A DNA stretch of 35,984 nt from Clostridium sp. (GTDB lineage Bacteria > Bacillota > Clostridia > Clostridiales > Clostridiaceae). The stretch covers positions 1 through 35,984 of the forward strand of contig SVCL01000152.1 of assembly GCA_015058405.1 (NCBI GenBank), given 5' to 3'. A program made the position numbers and the translations under genes. Within the stretch, counting starts at the first letter, position 1. Each line of letters starts with the position of its first letter. The notes under the pieces are model-generated. The model was not told the origin of the DNA and searched no databases. It saw only the letters and a list, made by a program, of their open reading frames with translations. Shown here piece after piece: positions 18,222 to 26,511 of the stretch.

Positions 18222-19730
18222 TTAAGGTAATAATTTAGGGTATATTTTTATGCTGAATTCATTATTTTTTTCATTATGAAGTTTTAAATATTTTACCTTA
18301 TATAAAATAGATTTCATAAGTTCATTTTTGGCTTTTATATTAGTACTATTTTCATAGGCGTCTATTATATTTTCAAAGTAGAACATATTTTTTTTATGGG
18401 TAGAATGAATTTTAATTAAATTATTAATATCTTCTATATATTTATTTATTGAATTAATCCTATCTGAAATAATTTTAGAACGTTCTAAGAACATTTTTTC
18501 TGTATATACCTGTCTTTCAAGCAAATCATATAGTTTGTTTTTTTGTTTTTGTAGTGTGGATAGTTCCTTAGTAAGTAAATTAAGCTGATGAATATATATT
18601 TTTATATTTTTTTCTTTATTTAAAGTATTTAATTTTATCTTATAATTTTGAAGATATTTCTTTAATTCTGTTACTAAAGTATTTTCTACATAGTTAAATC
18701 TAATACTTTTGTTAGAGCATTTATTATTAGTGCAAATTAATCTTTGTACTCCTCTTAAAGTACGCAAAGTCATTTTTTTTCCACACACACTGCAAATAAT
18801 TATACCAGCTAAAGGATTTACAACTTCTTTAGTATGTTTGCATGGAGAATTAGATTTGTTTTTTATTAAGTTTTGGACTTTGTAAAAAAGTGATTCATCA
18901 ATTATAGGTTCGTGTTTGCCTTTAGAGATTATCCATTCAGATTTATCCCGAGTTTTTGAAAGTGTTAGTTTTGTAGAATCTTTTGATTTTTTTATTTCTT
19001 TTTTTCTCCAAGTTATTTGACCTATATATATAGGATTTTTTAATATGAATAGTATAGATGAAGAATTAAATGCACCATTAGTTTTTGTTTTGTAACCTAA
19101 AGCGTTTAGGTAATTAGTAATAAAACCAGCACCATGTCCTTCTGAATACATATTATATATTATCTTTATAATTTTAGATTCTTCTTCATTAACTTCTAGA
19201 GTTCTATTCTTGTTAATATAAGTAATGTTGTAACCTAGGGGTGGGTTAGTTGCTATATAATTTCCGTCTTCAGCACTACGTATTCTGCCACCTTGCATTC
19301 TTCTATTAATAGTTTTTAATTCACGTCTACTAAAGAATGTTTTAAATTCAGTCATTTCTTCGTCTATTTCATTGTTTAAGTCATAAGTTTTTAGTGGAGT
19401 AATGATTTTGGTATTACTTTCTTTAAAGGTATCTAAAATTATTCCTTGATCTTTCATTCCTCCACGTCCTAATCTGTCAATGTCCATAACAAGTACTCCG
19501 GTGTACATTTTGTTTTCAACTTCTTTTAGTAATTCTAGCATTTTAGGTCTAAATAAGAGGTTATCTCCTGAAACTATTTCCTCTTTGATTTCAACTATGT
19601 TTAAGTTTTGTTCATTAGCAAACTTTAATAATGCTTTTCTATGTTTTAGTAGAGTTTCTCCTTCGCCTAAGTTTTTTTCAATTTCTTCATCAGCACGTGA
19701 TTTTCTTAAATATATACATATCTTTTCCAA
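18222..19730 (-). CDS. spoIVCA: Large serine recombinase of the skin-like element (SpoIVCA-type)
   Basis: A 502-residue large serine recombinase, close to the length of B. subtilis SpoIVCA and apparently intact. The N-terminal catalytic domain has Ser11 in CIYLRKSRADEE and the conserved Arg in DIDRLGRGG (83-91). A recombinase domain follows (GYNITYINKNRTLEVNEEES). The zinc ribbon has CSVCGKK and CTNNKC, and a long coiled coil runs through the C-terminal third. It cuts and rejoins the element ends; excision restores sigK. Start is TTG 19730 after AAGGAG at spacing 9. It faces away from the right junction and is transcribed opposite to sigK. A sigma-E-like promoter lies just upstream. Confidence 0.95.
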   Translation of the reverse strand: MEKICIYLRKSRADEEIEKNLGEGETLLKHRKALLKFANEQNLNIVEIKEEIVSGDNLLFRPKMLELLKEVENKMYTGVLVMDIDRLGRGGMKDQGIILDTFKESNTKIITPLKTYDLNNEIDEEMTEFKTFFSRRELKTINRRMQGGRIRSAEDGNYIATNPPLGYNITYINKNRTLEVNEEESKIIKIIYNMYSEGHGAGFITNYLNALGYKTKTNGAFNSSSILFILKNPIYIGQITWRKKEIKKSKDSTKLTLSKTRDKSEWIISKGKHEPIIDESLFYKVQNLIKNKSNSPCKHTKEVVNPLAGIIICSVCGKKMTLRTLRGVQRLICTNNKCSNKSIRFNYVENTLVTELKKYLQNYKIKLNTLNKEKNIKIYIHQLNLLTKELSTLQKQKNKLYDLLERQVYTEKMFLERSKIISDRINSINKYIEDINNLIKIHSTHKKNMFYFENIIDAYENSTNIKAKNELMKSILYKVKYLKLHNEKNNEFSIKIYPKLLP

Positions 19731-19767
19731 TGAGAAATGCTCCTTATGTTTGAAGACTGCTAATAAG

Positions 19768-19796
19768 CTTATATGATTAGTGACTATATAATATGA
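19768..19796 (-). promoter_or_regulatory. Sigma-E-like promoter for the recombinase
   Basis: On the minus strand TCATATT (19790-19796) matches the sigma-E -35 pattern KMATATT exactly. After 14 bases comes CATATAAG (19768-19775), a partial match to the -10 pattern CATACANT. The start would be near 19760, giving a 30-base leader. Mother-cell-specific expression of the recombinase is what the element's role predicts. Confidence 0.5.
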
Positions 19797-19860
19797 TAAT
19801 TTATTTTATATGACATATGTACAAGCTTTTTTGGAATAGAAGTTATTGGAGGTGAAGTTT

Positions 19861-19977
19861 ATGCCAAAGGTAAGTGTTGAAAAACCTGAGATTAGTAAAG
19901 AAGAAAATGAAGAAAATTTAAAAATAGTAAAAGAAATATTATTCAAAATAGGAAATGAATTATTAAAAAAGATATAA
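19861..19977 (+). CDS. Candidate recombination directionality factor (38 residues)
   Basis: A tiny gene with an excellent ribosome binding site, GGAGGTGA (19848-19855), 5 bases before ATG. The 38-residue product starts MPKVSVEKPEISKEENEE and ends in an amphipathic, Lys-rich helix (LLKKI). There is no cysteine or aromatic core except one Phe. It lies 26 bases before the right attachment core, divergent from the recombinase. Large serine recombinases need a small partner to excise. In C. difficile the skin element encodes one under sigma-E control, and B. subtilis SPbeta uses the small SprB. Position and size make this the best candidate here, but I see no sequence match to a known factor. It falls below usual gene-finder cutoffs. 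Confidence 0.6.
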   Translation: MPKVSVEKPEISKEENEENLKIVKEILFKIGNELLKKI

Positions 19978-20002
19978 GCATAAAACATATAACATCATAA
20001 AT

Positions 20003-20010
20003 GGAATGAA
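20003..20010 (+). repeat. Right attachment core (attR), GGAATGAA
   Basis: Second copy of the 8-bp core, where sigma-K coding similarity resumes (AAT GAA ATT TGT TTA). The element half-site to its left ends AACATCATAAAT. Beyond the core the two sites share only scattered bases (TTTG-TTT), as expected for non-identical half-sites of a serine recombinase. Confidence 0.82.
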
Positions 20011-20283
20011 ATTTGTTTAATAGATGTTTTGAGCAGTGAAAAGGATTCAGTTATTGAAAAGGTAGAGAGCAACTTACAGATAAAGGCGTTATATGGTCAA
20101 ATGCATGAAATTTTAACTGAAAGAGAATGCGATATAGTGGTGATGAGATATGGATTAGAGGATGGTAGATGTAAAACTCAAAGAGAAATAGCAGCCTTGC
20201 TAAATATTTCTAGATCCTATGTTTCTAGAATTGAGAAGAAAGCTCTTAAAAAATTAGAAAAAGCATTACGAAGCAAAGTTTAA
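20011..20283 (+). CDS. sigK: Sigma-K C-terminal part
   Basis: Encodes the last 90 residues of sigma-K, from ICLIDVLSSEKDSV through region 4: LTERECDIVVMRYGL, then the helix-turn-helix TQREIAALLNISRSYVSRIEKKALKKL that reads the -35 element. A TTG at 20029 could be read as a start for an 84-residue protein, but it has no ribosome binding site and the frame continues upstream to the repeat, so this is not a separate gene. Joined to 14006-14431 it gives 232 residues, near the 241 of B. subtilis sigma-K. Both halves lack stops or frameshifts, which indicates selection to keep the gene restorable. Confidence 0.95.
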   Translation: MCLIDVLSSEKDSVIEKVESNLQIKALYGQMHEILTERECDIVVMRYGLEDGRCKTQREIAALLNISRSYVSRIEKKALKKLEKALRSKV

Positions 20284-20285
20284 TT

Positions 20286-20314
20286 TTGTTTTAAAGAAAA
20301 ATCAGGATTATAAT
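20286..20314 (+). promoter_or_regulatory. Sigma-A-type promoter after sigK
   Basis: TTGTTT (20286-20291), 17 bases, TATAAT (20309-20314), serving the secreted peptidoglycan-binding protein gene at 20393. The leader would be about 70 bases. Confidence 0.5.
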
Positions 20315-20392
20315 AAAATAAAAGGTATTTATAGGATATATTAATAAACAAAAGAAAAAATATATAATAAAATACGTAAGGGAAGTGATAAA

Positions 20393-20863
20393 ATGAAGAA
20401 CATAAAAAAGATAATAGCTACATTATTAGTTGCAACTACAGTAAATAGTACAGCAGTTTTTGCAGCTGAAACTACAAAGGTTGATGCAAGTAACAATACT
20501 ATGGAAAATGTTGTTGTTAATGAATTAACATCAAAACCTGTTAGTATGAGAGGAATTAGTGCTACAAATGCGTGGGTAACAAACGGTGGTGATTGGATAT
20601 ATGTAATAATAAATGAAAAAAAATACGGATTAAAAGTTACTAGTTATGAAAATTACGTTGGTGATGGATATTCTAATGGTGCTTTTCCAGTATGGATATT
20701 ACAAATTCTTTTAAATCATTATGGTGCTGGTTTAAATGTAGATAGTACATTTGGTCCACAAACAAAAGCAGCAATAAAGAGATTCCAAGATACTCATAGC
20801 GGATTAAGTAAAGATTACGTTTGTGGTCCTGCTACATGGAGAGCACTAGCTAACAATTTTTAG
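20393..20863 (+). CDS. Secreted protein with a peptidoglycan-binding domain
   Basis: A 156-residue protein: signal peptide about 1-24 (cleavage after VFA-A), a linker to about residue 60, and a C-terminal PG_binding_1 domain (VWILQILLNHYG, DSTFGPQTKAAIKRFQ, DYVCGPATWRAL). Such domains anchor proteins to the cell wall or spore cortex. There is no catalytic domain, so this is a binding-only or adaptor protein. ATG follows AAGGGAAGTG. It lies directly downstream of sigK, which may be chance or may reflect a spore envelope role. A strong terminator follows. Confidence 0.85.
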   Translation: MKNIKKIIATLLVATTVNSTAVFAAETTKVDASNNTMENVVVNELTSKPVSMRGISATNAWVTNGGDWIYVIINEKKYGLKVTSYENYVGDGYSNGAFPVWILQILLNHYGAGLNVDSTFGPQTKAAIKRFQDTHSGLSKDYVCGPATWRALANNF

Positions 20864-20896
20864 TCATTACCAAATAAGAAAAATATATTAAATGTA

Positions 20897-20944
20897 AAAA
20901 CTCTACGCCATAACTTTTAAGTTTATAGCGTAGAGTTTTTTATA
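20897..20944 (+). terminator. Terminator after the peptidoglycan-binding protein gene
   Basis: A perfect 12-bp stem, AAAACTCTACGC (20897-20908) with GCGTAGAGTTTT (20928-20939), extended by a weaker inner pairing, then a T run. Confidence 0.9.
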
Positions 20945-21068
20945 TAAAGAAAATAGTTTGAATATAAAACTAGTTAGTGGAGAGAATATAAAAAAGTTAT
21001 ATCTTTAATAAATTTTGAAGGCTTTTGAGGATTTTTATAGAAAGCTAATAATGGGAGAAAAATAAAAA

Positions 21069-22121
21069 ATGTATAAATTGAAAAATTTATTAATAATGGT
21101 TATTGAAGAAGAAGCTTCAGATCTTCATTTAGCAGTAGGTGCTTATCCTGCATTTAGAGTTAATGGAGAGATTTGTTATTTATCTACAGAAAGACTGACT
21201 TTAGAAAATATGAATAATCTAATATTTGAAATATTAGGAGAAAAGCTTGAAGTCTATGAAAGACAAGGGGAAATAGATATATCATATTCATTAAAGGGTA
21301 TAGGAAGATTTAGAGTGAATATTTTTAAAGAAAAATCCTTAGGTGCTATAGCTATAAGAAATATAAGGACGAAATTTTTGTCTTTAGATGATTTAGGATA
21401 TCCAATTATTTTGAAGAAGTTAACAAAGAAGAAAAGAGGATTAATTATTATATCAGGTCCAACTGGTACAGGTAAATCTACTACTATGGCTGCAATGATA
21501 GAGGAAATTAATAATAATAGGAAAGCACATATCATAACTTTAGAGAATCCAATAGAGTATATATATCAGCATAAAAAATGTATAGTAAATCAAAGAGAAA
21601 TAGGAGAGGATACTAAAGGATATCAAAGTGCACTTAAATCGGTTTTAAGGCAAGATCCTGATGTGATTGTACTTGGCGAAATGAGAGATTATGAAACAAT
21701 AAGCTTAGCTATAACAGCTGCAGAAACAGGTCATTTAGTTATTTCTACTTTACATACAAGTGGCTCAGCCAAAACTATTGATAGGATAATAGATGTTTTT
21801 CCTTCTAGTCAACAAAATCAAATTAGGGAGCAATTAGCTTTGAGTTTAGAGGCGGTGATAACTCAAGAATTAATTCCTAGAAAAGATAAAAATGGGAGAG
21901 TTGCAGCATTAGAAATAATGATTGCAACAGAGGGAATACGTAATTTAATAAGGCAAGGGAAAATATATCAAATTAATTCTTTAATACAAACTGGAAATAA
22001 GTATGGAATGCAAACTATGGATATGTCGCTAATAGAATTATATAATAAAGGATATATAACAAAAGAAAAAGTAATGGAGTATTCTAGGTATGAAGATACT
22101 ATAAAAAACAGAGTAAACTAA
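21069..22121 (+). CDS. pilT: PilT-type pilus retraction ATPase
   Basis: A 350-residue hexameric secretion-family ATPase. The N-terminal domain begins LLIMVIEEEASDLHLAVGAYPAFRVNGEI. Walker A is GPTGTGKST (about 130-138), the Asp box is DPDVIVLGEMRD, and the AITAAETGHLVISTLHT motif is typical of PilT. PilT powers retraction of type IV pili. No pilus subunit or assembly gene lies nearby; as I recall, pilT next to ftsA is also seen in C. perfringens. The start codon ATG has only a weak GGGAGA site upstream (21055-21060). Confidence 0.92.
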   Translation: MYKLKNLLIMVIEEEASDLHLAVGAYPAFRVNGEICYLSTERLTLENMNNLIFEILGEKLEVYERQGEIDISYSLKGIGRFRVNIFKEKSLGAIAIRNIRTKFLSLDDLGYPIILKKLTKKKRGLIIISGPTGTGKSTTMAAMIEEINNNRKAHIITLENPIEYIYQHKKCIVNQREIGEDTKGYQSALKSVLRQDPDVIVLGEMRDYETISLAITAAETGHLVISTLHTSGSAKTIDRIIDVFPSSQQNQIREQLALSLEAVITQELIPRKDKNGRVAALEIMIATEGIRNLIRQGKIYQINSLIQTGNKYGMQTMDMSLIELYNKGYITKEKVMEYSRYEDTIKNRVN

Positions 22122-22155
22122 AAAAATTATTTTATTACTAAATCTTTAAAGGAAT

Positions 22156-22184
22156 TTGTACTTTTATGTTGAATAAAATATTAT
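22156..22184 (+). promoter_or_regulatory. Sigma-A-type promoter for ftsA-ftsZ
   Basis: TTGTAC (22156-22161), 17 bases, TATTAT (22179-22184), about 30 bases before the ftsA start. Confidence 0.5.
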
Positions 22185-22214
22185 AGTTTAACTAGCAAGG
22201 AGGAGACATATGAG

Positions 22215-23468
22215 ATGCATGATGAAAAAATAGTGGCAGTTGACTTTGGGAGTATTAAGTTATCTGCATCTATGGCAAGTAGAGGAAAAGATGAAATAGA
22301 AATTTATGGGTCATCTTTTGTGCAATCTGAAGGAATTGAAAAAGGATTTATTACAAATGAAGATATATGTACAAAAGCTGTTGGAAATGTATTAAAGGAT
22401 TTAGAAAAATGTACGAAAGAATATATTAAGGAAGTTTATGTGGGAATTTCATCTAGAGGTATTAGAACAGCAGAAGTTTTAGTAGAAATTAATATTGAAG
22501 ATGGTAAGATAAACTCTGAAGAAATTAAAAGAGTTATTGGAAAAGGGAAAAATGCAGTTAATCTATGTGATGATGAAGAAATAGCTGATTCGGTTATTAA
22601 TTTTTTTGTAGTGGATGAAAGAGTTGTTACTGAAGATGTTGTTGGTTGGATTGCTCATAATTTAAAAGTTAACTTAACTTTTTTTATAGGTAAAAAATTA
22701 GAATTAGAAAAGTTTAAAAGGGTAATCTTAAATAGTGGATACATACTTAAAGGATTTGTAGTTAATATCTTTGCGGGGAAAAATATTTTTTTACAAGGAA
22801 GAAATTCAACAGATGTTCATGTGCTTATAGATATAGGAGGAGGAACATCCGATTATTCAATATTTAAAGAAAGTATTCTTAAAAAAATTGGTTGTATACC
22901 TATAGGAGGAAATAACATAACAAAAGATTTAGCTATTTGTGCAGAAATACCTATGGGTGAAGCAGAAAAGGTTAAACTTATTTATTCTAGTGAATATGAA
23001 GAGGTAGATGAGAAGGATGTTTTAGAGGAATTTGTGGATATAGGGCCGTCTAAAATTTCTAAAAAATTATTTTATGAGGTTATAGAAGCAAGGTTAGAGG
23101 AAATATTAAAAATAGTTAATGCAGAAATAAAAAACTCTTCCTATTATCAAGGGATTTGTAGTATAATAATATATGGAGATGGTATAGTATATTATAAAAA
23201 TATTGGAAATTTAGTCAAAAATGAATTTGATAAAAAGACAATACTTGTTAATAATGAGTATTTAGGGATTAAAGACTCGTTGAATATAACTTCTTTAGCA
23301 ATAGTTAAGGAAGTAGCAGATAGGTTGAGTATATTTTCTGAAACCTCGGCGAAAGTAAAAGAAGTAGAATATTTATTAAATGAAATGAAAGAAGAAACAG
23401 ATATATCAAAGAAAACTAAAACTGGAATAGTAGATAGAATAAAAAGTTTTCTAAGGGATATTTTCTAA
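22215..23468 (+). CDS. ftsA: Cell division protein FtsA
   Basis: A 417-residue actin-like ATPase. The phosphate-1 motif is [12 protein letters not shown], the SHS2 1C subdomain includes the region around [20 protein letters not shown], and [14 protein letters not shown] is the phosphate-2 motif. The C terminus [14 protein letters not shown] is an amphipathic membrane-targeting helix. FtsA anchors FtsZ filaments to the membrane. ATG 22215 lies 8 bases past AAGGAGGAG. An overlapping out-of-frame ATG at 22210 opens only a seven-codon frame. It is 13 bases before ftsZ, forming the division operon. Confidence 0.94.
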   Translation: MHDEKIVAVDFGSIKLSASMASRGKDEIEIYGSSFVQSEGIEKGFITNEDICTKAVGNVLKDLEKCTKEYIKEVYVGISSRGIRTAEVLVEINIEDGKINSEEIKRVIGKGKNAVNLCDDEEIADSVINFFVVDERVVTEDVVGWIAHNLKVNLTFFIGKKLELEKFKRVILNSGYILKGFVVNIFAGKNIFLQGRNSTDVHVLIDIGGGTSDYSIFKESILKKIGCIPIGGNNITKDLAICAEIPMGEAEKVKLIYSSEYEEVDEKDVLEEFVDIGPSKISKKLFYEVIEARLEEILKIVNAEIKNSSYYQGICSIIIYGDGIVYYKNIGNLVKNEFDKKTILVNNEYLGIKDSLNITSLAIVKEVADRLSIFSETSAKVKEVEYLLNEMKEETDISKKTKTGIVDRIKSFLRDIF

Positions 23469-23481
23469 AGGAGGAATAACT

Positions 23482-24621
23482 TTGTTAGATTTTGAAGTGG
23501 ATATGCAAGAATTAACCAACATAAAGGTTATTGGTTGCGGTGGCGGTGGAAGCAATGCCGTTAATAGAATGATCGTAGAGGGAGTAAAAAATGTAGAGTT
23601 TATAGCTATTAATACAGATAAACAAGCGTTAATGCTTTCTCATGCTAATCAAAAAATTCAAATTGGAGAAAAGCTAACTAAAGGTCTTGGAGCTGGAGCC
23701 AATCCAGAAATAGGTCAAAAGGCAGCTGAAGAAAGTAGAGAAGAAATTACTGCAGCTATTAAGGGTGCTAATATGGTATTCATAACTGCAGGAATGGGTG
23801 GAGGTACTGGAACAGGTGCTGCACCAGTAGTTGCTGAAATAGCTAAGTCTTTAGGAATTTTAACTGTAGGGGTTGTAACTAAACCTTTCCCTTTTGAAGG
23901 AAAAAGAAGAATGAGATTTGCAGAAATGGGAATTGCTAATCTTAAAGAAAAAGTTGATACTTTAGTAATTATTCCAAATGAAAGATTATTATTAATGGCA
24001 GATAAGAAAACAACACTTTTAGATTCATTTAGATTAGCTGATGATGTCTTAAGACAAGGTGTTCAAGCAATATCTGACCTTATAACAATACCAGGGGTAG
24101 TTAATGCCGATTTCGCTGATATAAAAGCAGTAATGCTAGATAAAGGATTAGCTCATATGGGTGTAGGTTACGGAAAAGGCGATACTAGAGCTTCTGATGC
24201 GGTTAAGCAAGCAATAGCATCACCATTATTAGAAACATCAATAAATGGTGCTACAGGAGTTATATTAAACTTCACAGGTGGCGGAGATTTAGGAGCTTTA
24301 GAAGTATATGAAGCTGCTGATGTAGTTAGAGAATCTGCTGATCCAGATGCAAATATAATTTTTGGAGCTGTTATAGATGAAACATTAAATGATGAAATAA
24401 GAATAACAGTTATAGCTACAGGTTTTGAATCAGATAATATGATGGGAGTATCAGAAGAAGTTGCACCAAAACAAGTAAGAGTAACTTCAGTGGTAGAAGC
24501 ACCTAAAGTAAAAGAAGAAGTTTCTGTTACTTCAACAGAAAAGGAAGATGTATCTACTACAACATCTTATGAAGATGATGATTTAGATATTCCAGTGTTC
24601 TTAAGAAGAACTAAGAGATAG
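23482..24621 (+). CDS. ftsZ: Cell division GTPase FtsZ
   Basis: A 379-residue tubulin-like GTPase. The first nucleotide-binding loop is [15 protein letters not shown], the signature loop GGGTGTGA is at about 106-113, and the catalytic T7 loop is [12 protein letters not shown] variable acidic linker follows. The C-terminal peptide [13 protein letters not shown] binds FtsA and SepF-like partners. FtsZ polymerises into the division ring at mid-cell and at the asymmetric sporulation septum. The start is TTG 23482, spaced 6 bases from AAGGAGG. Downstream a strong terminator closes the ftsA-ftsZ unit. Confidence 0.98.
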   Translation: MLDFEVDMQELTNIKVIGCGGGGSNAVNRMIVEGVKNVEFIAINTDKQALMLSHANQKIQIGEKLTKGLGAGANPEIGQKAAEESREEITAAIKGANMVFITAGMGGGTGTGAAPVVAEIAKSLGILTVGVVTKPFPFEGKRRMRFAEMGIANLKEKVDTLVIIPNERLLLMADKKTTLLDSFRLADDVLRQGVQAISDLITIPGVVNADFADIKAVMLDKGLAHMGVGYGKGDTRASDAVKQAIASPLLETSINGATGVILNFTGGGDLGALEVYEAADVVRESADPDANIIFGAVIDETLNDEIRITVIATGFESDNMMGVSEEVAPKQVRVTSVVEAPKVKEEVSVTSTEKEDVSTTTSYEDDDLDIPVFLRRTKR

Positions 24622-24644
24622 TAATTATTTATTTGTTTTAAGAT

Positions 24645-24685
24645 AAAAAGATGATTTTTACTTTTGTAAAAATCATCTTTTTTTT
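24645..24685 (+). terminator. Terminator after ftsZ
   Basis: AAAAAGATGATTTTTAC (24645-24661) pairs with GTAAAAATCATCTTTTT around TTTT, then a run of Ts. Very stable and followed by the spoIIGA control region. Confidence 0.93.
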
Positions 24686-24852
24686 CGACTATACATATCA
24701 ATTATTTCTTATAAGTATAAAGTTATAGAATTATAAAAATTAGTTATTATACAGCTTAAAGAAATTAAGAATAAAAAACTACTTTTTTATTAAGCTTTAT
24801 TGTTTCTAAATGTAAAAAATATTCAGAAAAAAAAATTATGCCTATATTTTAA

Positions 24853-24886
24853 AATGACAAAATTTTAAAGACGCTTGCCTTATAAT
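24853..24886 (+). promoter_or_regulatory. Spo0A-type promoter for spoIIGA-sigE
   Basis: AATGACAAA (24853-24861) matches seven of nine bases of the reverse Spo0A box TTYGACAAA. It overlaps a -35-like ATGACA placed 21 bases before TATAAT (24881-24886). The over-long spacer with a Spo0A box at -35 is the architecture known for the B. subtilis spoIIG promoter (22-bp spacer). The rest of 24686-24840 is A/T-rich and shows nothing else. Confidence 0.58.
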
Positions 24887-24909
24887 TTATTTAGAAAAGA
24901 GGTGAGGGG

Positions 24910-25713
24910 ATGGAAGTTTATTTAGATGTAGTAATAATAGAAAATCTTGTTATAGATTTATTTTTATTATTGATTACTTTTAATATATTAAGATATAAAG
25001 TTAAATTTAAGAGGGTAGCACTATCTTCTGTTATAGGTGCAGCTTATACAGTAATTATGGTTTTTCCAAAGCTTAAGGTATTATCTTCGTTTTTATTTCA
25101 GGTATTTATAGCATTTATAATGATATTATTAGCAGCCAGGAAACAAAAAATATTTAATATTTTTAAAATAACAGTTGTATTCGTTTTGAACTCAATTATA
25201 TTTAGTGGAATATGCTTCTATTTTTCACAAATAGGAAATGATTATACTTTTAAAAAGGGGATAACTATTGATAACTTCTCAGCAAAATATATGATACTTA
25301 GCTTAATGATAATATACATTATATTTAATAGAACAATTGAATATTTTAAAGACAGGTCAGTAGTTAATAATTTTATTTTTGACATTGAAATAACTATAGA
25401 GGGAATAAAATATTATGTTAAAGGATTTTTAGATACAGGTAATGAACTTAGGGAACCAGTTACTAATCTTCCTTGTATAATTGTGGAAGAAAGATTGTTT
25501 AAGGACTTTAAAACAAGTAAAAAAGATATATTTTATATAAATTATAGTGCAATAGGATATGATGGAAAGTTAGCAGGATTTAAAGTAGACAAAGTAAAAA
25601 TTATTAAGGCAGGTGAAAAATTTAGAGAATTGGATGCTATTATTTGTCCATGTAAAGAAGTGCTTAGTAAGGATAATGAATTTAATGCATTGTTATCAAG
25701 AGGTGTAATATAG
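24910..25713 (+). CDS. spoIIGA: Sporulation sigma-E factor processing peptidase SpoIIGA
   Basis: A 267-residue membrane protease. The N-terminal half has about five hydrophobic segments ([20 protein letters not shown] onward). The C-terminal half has the aspartic protease motif LDTGNEL with Asp175 as the likely catalytic residue. After septation it removes the pro-sequence of pro-sigma-E in the mother cell, in response to forespore SpoIIR. ATG follows GAGGTGAGGGG. sigE follows after 10 bases, so protease and substrate are made from one transcript. Confidence 0.94.
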   Translation: MEVYLDVVIIENLVIDLFLLLITFNILRYKVKFKRVALSSVIGAAYTVIMVFPKLKVLSSFLFQVFIAFIMILLAARKQKIFNIFKITVVFVLNSIIFSGICFYFSQIGNDYTFKKGITIDNFSAKYMILSLMIIYIIFNRTIEYFKDRSVVNNFIFDIEITIEGIKYYVKGFLDTGNELREPVTNLPCIIVEERLFKDFKTSKKDIFYINYSAIGYDGKLAGFKVDKVKIIKAGEKFRELDAIICPCKEVLSKDNEFNALLSRGVI

Positions 25714-25723
25714 AGGAGGAAAT

Positions 25724-26431
25724 ATGACTAAACTATATGTATTAATTAATAGGTTAGCACAAAAGTTCAAATTATTTAAAAACAAACTTCATTATATAGG
25801 CAGAAATGAAGCTTTACCACCACCTTTGACTAAGGATGAAGAAGAAGAATTAGTAGGTAAGATTTTAGATGGAGATGAAAAGGTTAGAAGTACATTAATT
25901 GAAAGAAACTTAAGATTAGTTGTATATATTGCAAAGAAGTTTGAGAATACTGGTGTTAATATAGAAGATTTAATATCAGTAGGAACCATAGGACTTATAA
26001 AAGCAGTAAATACTTTTAACCCAGAAAAAAAGATAAAGCTTGCAACATATGCATCCAGATGTATAGAAAATGAAATATTGATGTATTTAAGAAGAAACAG
26101 TAAAGTTAAGGCTGAAATATCTTTTTATGAGCCTTTAAATATTGACTGGGATGGAAATGAATTATTACTATCAGATATTTTAGGAACAGAAAACGATACA
26201 GTATATAATCTTATAGAAGATGAAGTAGATAAACAACTTTTATTTATGGCATTAAAAAGTTTAAATGAAAGAGAGAAGGAAATAGTAAAATTAAGATTTG
26301 GTTTATTTGGTACTAGAGAAAAGACTCAAAAGGAAGTGGCAGATATGCTTGGTATATCTCAATCTTATATTTCAAGGTTAGAAAAGAAAATTATTAATAG
26401 ATTAAAAAAAGAAATTAGTAGAATGCTATAG
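25724..26431 (+). CDS. sigE: Sporulation sigma factor E (early mother cell)
   Basis: A 235-residue pro-sigma-E. About 23 basic/hydrophobic residues ([19 protein letters not shown]) form the pro-sequence before [12 protein letters not shown], which aligns with the B. subtilis cleavage region. Region 2 reads [26 protein letters not shown] and [14 protein letters not shown]. Region 4 has [15 protein letters not shown] and a helix-turn-helix ending in [16 protein letters not shown]. Sigma-E opens the mother-cell programme and would drive the recombinase of the sigK element. ATG follows GAGGAGG with short spacing after spoIIGA. Its likely promoter is the Spo0A-type site at 24853. Confidence 0.97.
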   Translation: MTKLYVLINRLAQKFKLFKNKLHYIGRNEALPPPLTKDEEEELVGKILDGDEKVRSTLIERNLRLVVYIAKKFENTGVNIEDLISVGTIGLIKAVNTFNPEKKIKLATYASRCIENEILMYLRRNSKVKAEISFYEPLNIDWDGNELLLSDILGTENDTVYNLIEDEVDKQLLFMALKSLNEREKEIVKLRFGLFGTREKTQKEVADMLGISQSYISRLEKKIINRLKKEISRML

Positions 26432-26441
26432 TTTGTCTTTA

Positions 26442-26471
26442 GTATAAAAGCAAAGCTCTTCGGAAATAATT
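26442..26471 (+). promoter_or_regulatory. Sigma-F-type promoter for sigG
   Basis: GTATA (26442-26446), 15 bases, GGAAATAATT (26462-26471). The -10 box fits the forespore sigma-F consensus GGNRANANTW at every position and the -35 fits GYWTA. The start would be near 26478, which rules out ATG 26476 as the sigG start and supports TTG 26512. Confidence 0.75.
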
Positions 26472-26511
26472 ATAAATGCAGTTAGTATTACTTTCGAAGG
26501 GGTTGATTATA

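Larger units (their letters stand above)
14424..20002 (-). mobile_element. Compact skin-like developmental element inside sigK (5.6 kb)
   Basis: A 5579-bp insertion bounded by the direct repeat GGAATGAA (14424-14431 and 20003-20010). Removing one repeat plus the intervening DNA joins codons GGG AAT GAA to ATT TGT TTA in frame, and recreates KEGNEICLIDVLSSEKDS, the unbroken sigma-K sequence. The element carries one large serine recombinase (minus strand, whose orientation sets the strand given), a 38-codon candidate directionality factor next to the right junction, and four + strand cargo genes. There are no phage structural, replication or conjugation genes. The known skin elements I recall are larger (about 48 kb in B. 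subtilis, about 14-15 kb in C. difficile). Confidence 0.95.

Noticed and set aside
19480..19776. A 98-residue + strand protein opposite the recombinase start
   Set aside because: It mirrors the recombinase coding frame, has no ribosome binding site, and low-complexity Ser/Phe content typical of an antisense shadow.
19806..19988. A 60-residue minus-strand protein opposite the candidate directionality factor
   Set aside because: No start signal, Phe/Ser-rich shadow composition, and it would overlap the well-signalled 38-codon + strand gene.
14424..20002. Full prophage or conjugative element
   Set aside because: No capsid, tail, lysis, replication or transfer genes are present; only the recombinase resembles phage machinery.
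20029..20283. A separate 84-residue DNA-binding protein starting at TTG 20029
   Set aside because: No ribosome binding site; the frame continues upstream to the repeat and the sequence is sigma-K region 4.
26476..26511. Extended N terminus of sigma-G from ATG 26476
   Set aside because: The extra residues are hydrophobic and not expected for sigma-G, and the sigma-F promoter start point falls at about this position.
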